Assembly: GCA_948470475.1 (NCBI GenBank)
Contig: OX419337.1
Location: forward strand, 39,624,616 to 39,688,615
Reading direction: 5' to 3'
DNA length: 64,000 nucleotides
Source of the DNA: Galaxea fascicularis
Taxonomy: Eukaryota; Cnidaria; Anthozoa; Scleractinia; Euphylliidae
Part shown: piece by piece, positions 1 to 11,278 of the stretch
Numbering within the stretch: position 1 is the first letter of the stretch
Layout: every line of letters begins with the position of its first letter
Program-made: the position numbers and the translations under genes
The notes under the pieces: generated by a model
What the model saw: the letters and a program-made list of their open reading frames with translations, nothing else
The model's database searches: none
What the model was told of the DNA's origin: nothing

Positions 1-554
1 TTTGAGAAAAATCGTTATTTTCGACGGATTTACGAAGCTGATCTATTCTAAAGGCTGAGAAGATTCTTAACGAACCGTTTATTCAGTAGTAAGTGTAACT
101 TTCCTCGGAAGAGGTTGGTTGTTTAGTTTGCGTTGACTGATTACTTCCCTTGATGGTTTTGGGAGGTTCTATGGAATGTTTATTTTTGTTTCAGTTCATA
201 ATTGTTTCCCTAACAAAAATTGCAAACATACTGAATACGTGAAGTTTGGTTCGGGGTTTAACGCAGCAGTCAGGGTATAATTTTTTTAAGGCTAACCAGT
301 AACTTTAGGAAATGTTTCTTCTATTTAATAATTAATATTTGTGTGGTTTCAGAGTGTAGAATATACCTAGGGAGATTACGGCTTTATTATTTCCCACTGG
401 TTTGTGAATTTGCACCATCACACAGAAAAAACACAGAAAAAATTTGTGAAAATGATTCATTATTTTCACCACGGTAACAACCGATCCTGCCGGAAATCTG
501 AAATTCTTCACATGTTTTGCTAATACGTTTTGACCAAAGGCAATTGGTAGTCTT

Positions 555-1238
555 CTCAAGCATGTTAAGGCATGGCTCAAGCCTCATTTGCATAAAATCT
601 GAAAAACAGTAATTACTCTGTCAGAATTTGGTTTAATCGTTGCAGAATTGGCAGGCTAACCAATGTCGACGACCTTAATATTCTAAGACCAATAAAATCT
701 GATAAAATGGGTCACGTGACCATAATTAATTGTTTTATTTTTTGAAAAAACAACTGAAAATGGGCCGCCGAGATGACATACAATCACTGTCAAATTTAGT
801 ATTTTTACAATTGTGCTAATGGCCCCTGCAAGAATCTGTCCTGAATGGCCGACTAAAATATTAAGCTAAGAAGTTATTACGTAAAAAAGGTCACGTGACC
901 TTCTATCTTTCCATATATAGCCTTATATAATTGAGGAGTTCATCCATTCAGGACAGAAATAGTTGCCTTAGAAAGTAGTTAAAAATTTCGTATGGTTAGT
1001 TTTTCGTGATACCTCCCTATCCTTGGCCCATTTTAGAATTCATCTTAAGCAGGCTTGTGACGTCACAAGTCACGTGAACACCATAAAGACACCTTAAGAA
1101 ATTTAAGGATACCAAATCTTGTTTGGGGTAAGTTTCTGGCTCCCCCTGGGATAAAAACAACGTTGCTTTAGATCAAAAACGTTTTTTTTCTTTCTGGTGG
1201 TCTGTACTGGATATGAGCCATGCCTTAACATGCTTGAG
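555..1238. mobile_element. Element with 25-bp perfect terminal inverted repeats
   Basis: CTCAAGCATGTTAAGGCATG... at 555-579 is repeated exactly in inverse at 1214-1238. The 634-base interior has no long ORF and contains two copies of GGTCACGTGACC-like sequence. This fits a non-autonomous DNA transposon; no target duplication was identified. Confidence 0.45.
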
Positions 1239-1575
1239 TTAGGAATATTTCAAGTAAAGTTTTGATATTTCATCTACGGATGTTTCTTACTTAACGCTTC
1301 GCACCCAACTGATGTTAGTTTACTTCAAGATAAACTAAGATTGACTGACATGCTTCGCCTGCCTCGAAGCTCAAGAGACTGCAAGTAAGCTAAGTCCGTT
1401 GAAAGGATGGTTTTCAAGTCACTTGGGACTTTCTTGAATCGTTTCAACTTTCAGACTTTAATGAGAGTGAGATCACACATCAGTTTGGTGAAGTAAAATG
1501 TGGCAGCTGTTAAGTCTTACTTAACAGCCTAGTGTAAAGACCGCCATTAACATGAAACGTGAATGTGCAGTCAAA

Positions 1576-1614
1576 GTCTCTAATTTTGTGACAGCAGCCT
1601 CAAAATTAGAGACG
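1576..1614. repeat. Perfect short stem-loop
   Basis: GTCTCTAATTTTG and its exact complement CAAAATTAGAGAC (13 bp each) are separated by 12-13 bases. No function is evident. Confidence 0.5.
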
Positions 1615-1936
1615 TTTGTATGGATTTTGAGCCATGTTTCAAGGTCCATAACTTGGTCTCTGTTCAACCTAAAAGAATCAAACTTGGTCAAACGACCAAT
1701 CTCAATGTTATCTTTTATGTGATGGTGTCAATTTATCGATTACTTCAAAATTTGAAACTCGACTCAGTTCCCTTTTCAATTTCAGAATGGCCAATACAAC
1801 CACAACCACAACACGATCATCGAGGTTGTTCCATCCGCTAAATTACTAGGTATTATATCAAATGATTTGAAGTGGAATGTGCACGTAGGCAATTAAAGCG
1901 CGCGAAAGAGCCCACCAACGACCTTCTAAGTTTCCA

Positions 1937-2196
1937 ATAAATAATAATAAATACTTAATTGACCACTCCCCTAGAGGGGCTTTTCAGGGACAATGAAACA
2001 AATAATACAAATGAACAAACCAGAGTTAAGAATCCCAACTGGCGGGAGGCAGACTAGTTGGCTATTTACAAGGATGACCGAGGAGTTGATCCAGGCACGA
2101 AGCCAGAACAACACCAGCTAGTGGCCAGAGCGGGATTTGAACCCGGGCCACCGCACTGAAATCCAGCGCCCTAAACCACTCGGCCATCCTGCCTCC
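1937..2196 (-). mobile_element. tRNA-derived SINE
   Basis: Reading the minus strand: a tRNA-like head with an A box (TGGCCGAGTGG, 2178-2188) and a B box (GGTTCAAATCC, 2133-2143), a body ending in AGCCCCTCTAGGGGAGTGG, then an (AATA)n tail at 1937-1953. Diverged relatives occur at 29666-30050 and 46449-46612. Confidence 0.8.
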
Positions 2197-3559
2197 ACAC
2201 TTACATACGCCCAGTTGCAGAGTACGCATGTCCAGTCTTTCATACCGCTCCACCGGAAAATGGGAAGAAAAAACGATAAGAGTACGAGTATGCGAAAAGG
2301 AAAATTGAGGAGATTTTTAGCTATTTATACAGCCTTACTTTTTGCACTATTAAAGGCGTTTCAATGTAATCATTTTCATTTTCCAAGATATAAAAAAGAA
2401 CACGATTAATTTTCCTTTTGAAAGCTTTCTTGGGTAGATCTCTTACACAGCTCAATATCATTGCAAAGTCTTACTCCAAATCGCTAAAAAGAGCTCTTTT
2501 ATTTTTTCTTCCTTCACCAACAGAAAAGAATCGAGAGAGCGAGATTTCTTCTGACACTATCTAAATCCTTGGAAAGAAAAGAGAAGTGTAAAGGGCGTCA
2601 GTTATTTTTTTAATGGGATAAAGGAAGAAAACAGGAAATTTTCCCCAGATTTTTAACATGCCACCCACGGTTAACAATGCCACAAACTGTATTTTAAACT
2701 GACTTGATGCTTTTGCAAATATCTCACCGATATGCGTCATAGGAGAATAACAAAGGGTCTATGCGTGACGCGCGATGAAGGCAGAAATTAGCGCGTGACG
2801 CGTGAAAGGAACCAAAAGAGATAAGTGATTCGTGAATTAATGATTGAATATTTCGTTAAAAGTATATATGGTACGGGAATTCTGTTCAAATTCGTGCGTG
2901 AAAGGGGATCACGACCCTCCCTTTGCTACCCTCTTAATGATAAAATAGCACAGAGAGTGCTTACCCTGTCTCCCGAGCAGGCTCATGTTAAAAGTGATAG
3001 ACAATTAAAAGATATAAATTAGGAAAAAGGCTAAAAATATAAATAGGTTGCTGCATATTAATATGTAAATGAAAGAATGTACACAAAGGGGTTGGACTTG
3101 TTTTCGTCAATGTAAGCAGGACTTCACTATCCCTTTCTTGACTCGATCTCTTGACTTTGCCTTTGCACTCTTGTTTTTGCTCAGTTTTTTATTTCCCTTA
3201 ATTAATTATAGCCACATATTATAGCAATAGCAATATAAGCCATCTAACTGAATAAATTATTTAGGCCGGGCATAGATCATCTTTACCGTGACTTCTAACC
3301 CACTGTGTTGCTAACACATCTATGTGGTTTCTTCTAAATTGCAAAATATTATGCATCAATCCAAGATGTGTCATAACAATCCCACCGACCTCACCCCCTT
3401 CTCACTTCAGTCGTAGATCATCTACCTGTTATTGCTAGTTGGTTATCTCCGCCTTTCCGACTTTTCCCCAGCTGCTTGATAAAACAAGAGGTTCTTCTCA
3501 TACTGTTTTTTAACTGGCGCTGCTCTCTGTTATAACAGCCAGCCAATGTGTATCACTAG

Positions 3560-6500
3560 TGAACAACAGGTGCCCGATGTCTCTCAAAATCGACTGGTGG
3601 GAAATTCCTCCATACATCTACAAAGACGAAAGCCAGACAGTGAGAGGAATATTTCCAGACATCTTGAAGAAGATAGTGCATGAATGCTGTGACAAAGACC
3701 CCACTAGTAACGAGGTCAACGACCCCCCAACATGCGTGAATCTAACTTACAATCAAGTGGCTTCTAATGACTCTGAGGTGGTTAAGAAGAACATTGGGCT
3801 GAATGGTATTTACAATGGTTTCAGTTGCTTGTTAAGTGTTTCGCCAGTTATAATAGACGTAAGCACCGCTGGCGGCGCGCCAAGTAGAATTTGTATTTTC
3901 TTCTGCTTCCCCTAGTTACACTTAATACTTAAAAAAAAAAAAAGGCTAAGGGGAGTTCCCCAGGATCTTGTTGCCATATAATTGAATTAAATTACATTGC
4001 ATCGCACCCGTCTGCATTATAATACAGGTGCCGCAATGCAATACTCTTAATTGAACTTCACTTTCCCGATTAGACTCTCACTGTCATATGGCGCTGGACG
4101 GTATTTCGTTTCATTAATAATAATAATAAGAAGAAGAAGAAGAATCACTGATAAGCTCTAAGGCGCTTTACAAATAATATTACACGGTTTTCGTTGCACT
4201 TGACTGCAATTCTGCGCCGTGTTGTGACAGATTAATGTCTTATAGCAGGGCACCACATTACTATATTACATGGTGCAATAATGCGTTGTTTTTTTTTACT
4301 GCATGTCTGACTTACATTGTTGCACTACAGTTAATTTCACAAAAGAAGCAATTTTCATTCCGGATACGTTTCTTTATGGTAGTTGGTCGAAAAAGACTGG
4401 CAGTTTTTCCAATAACAAATGTTCTTCTCTTTCTTTTGAGGTACGGATATGAGCATGCCCGTATATGGAGATATGAAGGACGTCACCTTCCAAAACCATC
4501 CATTCTATCCCGTGGTGGAGTCCCCTGGGGTCGTGTTTATCGTGAAGAAAGAAGATTCGTCCAGCGCAGCCAAAGCTGTCATGGAGGCTGTGTTCCAGGG
4601 ATGGCCAGTTCTGCTACTCACGCTTATCATGGCCGCGCTGTCAGGAATAGTGGTCTGGGCACTGGTTAGTAACTGTCAACGTTCGAATAGGCCATTTCCG
4701 AGTTCATGTCTGCCTCCTCTTCAAAGCGAGTCTAAGTGCGAAGTTTGTGTTTTCATTCATATGTAAAGTAGAACTAATTACCATGACAAAAAGTTCGCAC
4801 TTAGACTCGCTTTGAAGAGGAGGCAGACATGAACTCGGAAATGGCCTATTCCAACCAAAAGCTATTAAGAACTGTGCATATATGCTGCTATGTAATGCCT
4901 TGTTTTGAAGGGTTATTGTTGAGTTTTACATGTCAATAAAATTCGCATTACGAGCCCTCGAGTGAAGAGCTAAGATTAATCACTTGTCTCTTATCTCTTT
5001 TTTATTTTTTTTTATTTTTTTTATTTAAACATATTTATTTCAAGAAGTTCGCCCCAAGAGCATACACTTTGCTCATCTAGGGGGCTCACTTCTAAATAAA
5101 TTTTACATTGATAAAGAATGCATAAGGGCCAGACAATTACGAAAATGCTGAAAAGAGGTCAAAAGTATTAATCGCCTTTCTTGAAACGCTTAATTTCAAT
5201 GATAAATATTTGGCACTGAAAGGTAGCAAAACACTTAAGAAGTTTTAGTGTCGTTTTAGTGTGGCTTTCAGTCGAGTGTCGTAAAAGCCAAAACAAAGCA
5301 GTTACTCTAATCAATCACAAGAGACAAGTGCAATGAGGCAATCAGAATTAAGATCATGTAACCGACGACAAGCGCGGGAAAATACGCTTTGCTTCTTATT
5401 GGTTGAAAAAGTGGCGCGAGTTTTGCTGGCCAATCACAGAGCTAAGCAATGCAAAACCAAAGCAAACGCAAATACCAAGGATACCTTGCTTCAAGTAGTT
5501 TTTTATCTAGTACTTACCTTTCATTGTATTTAACCCTTTAAACCCTAAGAGTGATCAGCTTCAAATTTCACCTTGTAATTTCAACACATTATAAAACAGA
5601 GTGGTTACAATAATTAAGGACACGATCACACAATATGAATTTGCTTGCTATTTTAACATCCCCCACCACCACCACCATTTCTACAGGGAGTGTTTAGGGC
5701 CAACAAATGAGAATTTAAATTTTCATCTCAGGGGTTAAAGGGTTAAAGGTAGACTGATATGTGCATGTTTTGTAGGACACCTATTGGAACCCAGAGGAGT
5801 TCCCTCGCTCTTTCTTCAAGGGAACATGGGAAGGCTTTTGGTGGGCATTCGTTTCCATGACTACTGTCGGGTAAGATAAAATAAGTCAGTGTACAAACTT
5901 GTTCACATTTTGTTGCCAAGTGGCCCACCAATGGGCGCGTCCCTTTACACTTAATGGCGAAAATCCACCTCTGCTTTTCAGTTACGGTGACCGCGCTCCG
6001 CGTTCAGTGCTAGCGCGTACGTTTGCATTCATCTGGGTTCTGATTGGTCTGGTGATCATCTCCATCTTCACCGCAACCGTTACTACGTCACTTACAGCCA
6101 TATCGCTTAGCAACGAAATCAAGCTGTATGGATCTGATGTAAGTTGCATATTCTGCATGTGACGTCGACTTGTACCGGTAAAAAGGGTGAGACCATGGCT
6201 CAATTTTATCTAATAGTTATCTGAAAGGAGTACTAATTATGTTTGGCTTAAGATGGATACGGTTAAAATAGCTTGCAAACGGTTTTAGAACGTAAAATCT
6301 GAAACTAGCCTGTAAATAGAACATGAGACTGGGGAGAAACACTTCGTGCGTGGGGTTTGGGTCGGAATTCACTCTTTGACGCCTTGTGGATTCACGCTTG
6401 AATACCCCTGAGCTAAGGTTACCTTACGTCGCTGTTAGTAGGCTGTTAGACATTTATCAGAGCTGACATCTTTTTACCAGGTTGTTGCCTTGAAGAACAC

Positions 6501-7164
6501 TGAAGAACAAAGGCTTGGAGTGAGAAACAACGCCAAGGTTACAGGTCAGTAAAGGTGCCACAGTGAACGAACAGAACACAACAGAAACACCGATTGAGAG
6601 TCGTACAGTTCATTTTATTTGCTTTTATAAATTATAGTACTAAATTACATATAATTATCATACATTTAGCAGGTAGTCCAGGAAGCTATATTGCTTATTT
6701 AAAGGACTGCCTAAAAAAAGGAGTAAAAAACTAGAATGTAAACTGTCAATGGCAGAACAGAAATATTGAGACTGAAACTAAATAAATAAATACAGAATTT
6801 ATAATGAACCATGCGTTAAAGATAAAAAGCAGCGCAGCAACAACAGAAGCAAGAGCAAGCGTTAGCACTCTAATCCAAGAATGTGGATTTCAATTTGGAA
6901 GTAAATTCTTTAAGCCTTTAATGAATTTTTTATTTCGTCATTTATTGAATTAAAAATTTTAGGTCCTTGAAATCGAAGTGAGAATTTTCGTACATTTGTC
7001 CTACAAGAGGGGAGACGAAAAAAAATTTTATTTCTGGTATTATAGTTGTGAATTTCTTCACCAGTAAAAAAAAATATATGGAAAAGAGAAAACGTTCGAG
7101 GGTGACAATTGAAGGAAGATCTTAGATTGATTTTTCCTCACTGATTGTCTTCCAAGCAATGCAC

Positions 7165-7196
<32 letters not shown>

Positions 7197-8978
7197 CTAT
7201 CACCTCGCTATCATTTTCATTGTCATCATTGCCATCATTACGACCCTTATTATCATTATTAATATCAAATTAAAAGGTCTTGATATCCGGAAACAACTTA
7301 AAATTCTTAGAGAAAACAGCACTTTTTAAGTTTCAAAAACGTATTTCGTCCGTCACAACGGCCATTTATCATTATAATTTTACGTCGTTTCAAGTCATTG
7401 CTCTCACTGTTATTGTCACTGTCACTGTCACTCACTGTTGTTGTCACTGACACTGTCACTCTTCACTGTTATTGTCAATGTCACTGTCAATGTCATTGTC
7501 TTTATAATCATCATTATCACACCATTGAACTTTATTCCAGAAAAGAACGCTGTAGAGGAACTAAAGGCCTCTGTGTTGGATAAAACAGTTCAAGGAGCTC
7601 TTCTGGACAGTTACGTCGCAGGCTATTGGGCAAAGATCGACCCAAGTAAAGTCCTGAAAGATTCCAGTCTCCGAGTGGGGACTGTGCTCGACCACCAGTT
7701 TGCGTATGGCTTCGTGATTGCGGGAGCTCTTGAAAATGGTGCCACTCAAAAATGCATGAGGAAGAAACTCAACAGCATGGAAACTGAAATCACCACTATT
7801 ATTCAGGAGAAGGCTCAAACGATGGAGGTAGAGAAATCTCAACGTATTTGTGTGACTCTAAACTTAATAAAGACCACCGTGTTTCCAGATGCCACCGGAT
7901 TACGCAGATAGAGCGTTGGGAAAAACAAGAGTGCAGGGCTTGATGGGACACACGTGGAAACGAGGCGGATTTGTCTGAAAAAGGAGTCAGATGAAAAGAT
8001 AAAAAAATTGCTCTTTCCATTCTGCCACTGTCCTATTATGCTTGGCAAGTTTGTTCCATTTCAAAGTCAGCAAACAGAACACAAGTCTCCCCCACCCCCT
8101 TCCCTTCAGATTTATTTGACAGTTTGTACAAGTTTTCTTGCTGGTGGGCTCGGTGTTTCTCAATTATTTTCAGTTAAAACCGACACAAATGTGATTATTT
8201 TCTTGTTCAAAACTACAGCACTCTTTAAAAAACGGCTGTAACACAAAACAAGAATGGCATGCTTAACAAAGCCAATCATTCATCTGCATCTTTCATCAGG
8301 ATCCTGGAGAAAGCGCTGCGGTGGAGAAAACAAATAACTTGTTCGATGCTCAGTCTCCGATGTTCCAGAAAGCCATCTACTCCTGCTTAGGATTGGTGGC
8401 ACTTCTGACCATCTGCGGGCTCATCTGGGAGTTTGCCTACTGGAGACCACGTCAACCCAAGGAGGCTAAAACCGGTCAGTCTCGTATTTGCTTTGTTCTT
8501 GCTTTACTTCGCTCTGTGATTGGTTAGCAAAACTCCCGCCAATTTCTCAAGCAGTAAGTAGCAAAACCTATTGTGGTTAACACGCACGCATATTCACGCG
8601 CTTGGCCTCGTCCTCGTGAAGTTGCTTTGAAATGTGATTGACTTGTCACGTTGTTTACGTTGTGATTGGTCAGCGTAATTGTTTTGGAATACGACATTCA
8701 ATTGTAAACCATTGTAATTATAACAGAACTGATTACCATGTTGTCCCTCTCAAACAGAAGTGGAGAGAATCGTGACACCCGAAACCTCGTACGAAAACCT
8801 GGTGGCAATGCAGTGTGCGGAGATTGAAGAGGCAATGATGAATGAAGTCCAACGATTCTATATCGCCTGGAACAAGAAACTTGAAGAACTGAAGCGAAGG
8901 AACGGAGGACAACTGGGCACCAATGATATGACTGTGATGGGAATGGGAGTAAGTGGCGGGGATATGAGAAGCATGTAA
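3560..8978 (+). CDS. Ionotropic glutamate receptor-like channel with K+-channel pore (5' incomplete)
   Basis: Eight exons read in phase: 3560-3805, 4441-4664, 5776-5870, 5982-6138, 6481-6544, 7541-7827, 8300-8474, 8758-8978 (stop TAA), about 489 residues from the first visible codon. Order: extracellular S1 half (residues 1-135, starting near DWWEIPPYIYKD and including VVESPGVVFIVKK), M1 (about 136-157, GWPVLLLTLIMAALSG), pore helix WWAFVSM with filter TTVGYGD (186-192), M2 (about 200-224), S2 half (about 242-365), a last membrane helix (about 383-406, AIYSCLGLVALLTICG) and a charged C-tail. This is the S1-M-P-M-S2-M order of ionotropic glutamate receptors, but the filter is that of potassium channels, as known for bacterial GluR0 and rotifer AvGluR1. 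Potassium selectivity is therefore inferred; the ligand is unknown. The exon starting at 3560 opens at an acceptor (phase 1), so an upstream exon with start and signal peptide is missing from this model. The end of exon 1 (3805, donor GTATTT) was chosen by phase; a donor at 3859 does not fit. Confidence 0.85.
4685..4851. repeat. 58-bp perfect inverted repeat in an intron
   Basis: Arms 4685-4742 and 4794-4851 are exact reverse complements separated by 51 bases. The left arm begins 20 bases after the donor of receptor/channel exon 2 (4665), so the pre-mRNA would fold into a long hairpin. Confidence 0.9.
5530..5748. mobile_element. MITE with TTTAACCCTTTAA-type ends
   Basis: Begins TTTAACCCTTTAAACCCTAA and ends GGGGTTAAAGGGTTAAAG, with no ORF. 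The same end type occurs at 18191-18395, 27043-27536 and 44582-44790. The right end lies 28 bases before the acceptor of the pore exon (5776). Confidence 0.7.
7162..7500. repeat. Microsatellites: (CAT)n and (CACTGT)n
   Basis: A CATCAT run at about 7165-7194 and a degenerate CACTGT/TGTCAC run at about 7403-7500 end 40 bases before an S2 exon (7541) of the receptor/channel gene. Confidence 0.8.
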
Positions 8979-9592
8979 AACCACCGAGGTCTGGAGCCGA
9001 GGGTGAAACACCTACTATTGTCCAACGATTTTTCTTAGTTATCAAATGCTTTGTTACGTTTGCGCACCTATTGGTAAAATTGTATCACTGTTGTCAAATG
9101 GTATGGTTTTTTTTTATCTCGACGAATCCTTTCTTGGTGTATTTCTACTAACGTTCTGAGTTTAGAGATTCTCGCGTACAAGATCAAAGAGCTGATAAGA
9201 GTCTAGTTATCTTGCACAGAGGAAACTATTCACTGGATTTCATTCTTTAGTTTCTCTATCAAGAGGAGGTATTTGAAAATCCAGTTTAAGGACGACAATC
9301 TAACGTAGGTTCTCTGTTCTGTTGTATTTTGATCTATGCTTACTTTTTCCTCTTACATTTATTAGTGAAAAAATATGGTTGCTCGTAAACAAGGTCGGAA
9401 TGGTTACATCGACCATTCTAATTGCGCTTTCCTGGTTAGAATATGGCGGTTTGTTTTCCATAAAACTCTTCAAAAACTTGATACAGTGGAAACAGAATGG
9501 CTTGTTTCACTCGACAAAATCTGTAACTCGCAATCACAACTAGGGGTTTGTAAGTAGCAGGTACAAATGAGCAGTCGTTAATAGTATTACAG

Positions 9593-9598
9593 AATAAA
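9593..9598 (+). promoter_or_regulatory. Candidate polyadenylation signal AATAAA
   Basis: AATAAA lies about 615 bases after the stop codon of the receptor/channel gene. Position and strand fit a 3' UTR, but the hexamer alone is weak evidence in AT-rich DNA. Confidence 0.25.
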
Positions 9599-11019
9599 AC
9601 CCGCTTTAGTAGGATATTGCTATACTTTGATAGTGCGCTGGAAACGTTTCCCCTGGAAGTATTCAACGGTCTGAGAAAACCAGGTGTTTTAAGAGGTCTG
9701 AGGTTACGCTAGGAGCCCATGGTTACGTAATAGTGTGAGTTTTGTTGAACTTAACATTTATTCCAAAAACTTTATTTTTTAAGTAGTTAAAACACAAAGG
9801 TTAGATGGAGGTATTTTATTTGTTGTTGTTGTTGTTAAAATACTGTAGAGTTATTGCACAGTCGGTCGAAATACAAATATTTTGATTAATTGTAGGAGCC
9901 TAGAAAAGAAGGCATTATACCTCTTGGAGCCCCTCTTAGAGGTTGACTCTCCCATGAGAGAGGGGGTCCTATCAACAGGCAATAAATGCTACTCTCTCTG
10001 CAGTTCCTTAAGGCTGCCAAGTTGAAATGGTTTTTCTACCGTGCATGTTAATGTAACCGATGTTAGTGCGAGAATTCAGTTCCTTGGTTAACAGGTCATA
10101 CTAATTTGAATTAACACCACATCATCTGTCAGACCTTTAAATTCAGTCTTTCAAACGCTTTTTTTTTCAAGAGCTCAGTTATGTTTTTTTTTTTGAGCTA
10201 CTCACTGTATCTCTAAGCTGCTACGCATTTTGTTTTTCTTATCCTGTTTTCATTTTTATTCGTTCCTGGTTTTAAACTAATTTACAAAGGGAAGGGATCT
10301 AAACCTGTTTCCCTCAAGATAACCCTGTTAAATTGTTTCTTTGGCAGGCAAAACTATCATATTTTTGTAATCATGTTTCGAGACAAGCTAGAGCCAGCTT
10401 TCTCAGACGACCTGATCTCTACAATAGTGATCAATACGAAATTTCTGTGTTCCTTCTTGATCAAATATGCAAGTCATGAAAATCAAGGGGATGACACCAA
10501 ATATAACGCGTTCATGGCTTAAAGTTCTCCTTACCGGTACCACTGGAACGCACGTTAAATAGCTGGCAAGGACAACATTTATGTTGATAAGGAAGCTTAA
10601 ACCTTCATACACCAAGTACCATTTGACAAGCAAGGAATAATCAACACTGTACATTTTGTACCCTCTACCCATTGGCCACAGCGGTGGTTGTAACGATAGA
10701 AGAATTAACGAACGTTAAAAGCGGGTTTCATTATTATTGTTGTTATCATTATTGCTGCTATCACATTTAGAGTTAACCGTGTGGCATTGTCCACATTTTC
10801 AGGTCCATTATTGTAGAAGATAGAAATTAAAGTTTGTTACACTTACCAGTGTTGGGTTCGTGATTCCCGTTCTTTGTTTCTCCCTCTTTCTCTCTTCCTC
10901 TCTGACTTTCTCCGTCTTTCATTCTTTCCTTCCTTTTATAGCACATTTATTCGTGTTTTGGTAAATGTTAGGCACTAATATTCACTTTCGACTGCAGTGT
11001 GCAACGTGACTTCAACTAG

Positions 11020-11278
11020 CATTCTCGTCCCCAGAGCCCACGATCTTTCTGGCTTGCGGCAGAGATCGAGAGCTCTGGCTCTGGCTGGTTCCAAACCACG
11101 AGGTCCGTGAATCACGGACTTCCGGTTCTTCCGCGCAAAATCAGAAGTTTGAAACAATAGTGGTTGCTAGCGGCTACAAAAATGCACCTTCACTGTGACT
11201 GCGCATATTTCGGAACTGGCCAGAGCTCTCGATCTCTGCCGCAGGCCAGAAGGAACGTGGGCTCTGGGGACGAGAATG
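11020..11278. mobile_element. MITE, CATTCTCGTCCCCAGAG family
   Basis: Left end CATTCTCGTCCCCAGAGCCC and right end GGGCTCTGGGGACGAGAATG are inverted copies. The interior shares GCGCATAT..GGAACTGGCCAGAG with the copy at 27119-27354. No ORF and no clear target duplication were found. Confidence 0.7.

Larger units (their letters stand above)
1..3559. other. Intergenic region, repeat-bearing
   Basis: No exon is recognised. It holds an inverted-repeat pair at 555-1238, a short stem-loop at 1576-1614, a minus-strand SINE at 1937-2196 and GTGACGCGTGA-type repeat sequence near 2765-2830. The missing first exon of the receptor/channel gene may lie here or upstream of the window. Confidence 0.6.

Noticed and set aside
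3806..3915. Extension of the first receptor exon past 3805
   Set aside because: The frame continues to a stop, but a donor at 3859 is out of phase with the next exon, whereas 3806 fits exactly.
7398..7540. Open frame extending upstream of the S2 exon
   Set aside because: It reads through a CACTGT microsatellite; the acceptor at 7540 gives the correct phase with the preceding exon.
8021..8241. Plus-strand frame between receptor exons
   Set aside because: It lies in an intron; the exons at 7541-7827 and 8300-8474 join in phase without it.
10403..10672. Minus-strand 89-aa frame with hydrophobic segments
   Set aside because: No splice sites, domain or composition unlike the background.
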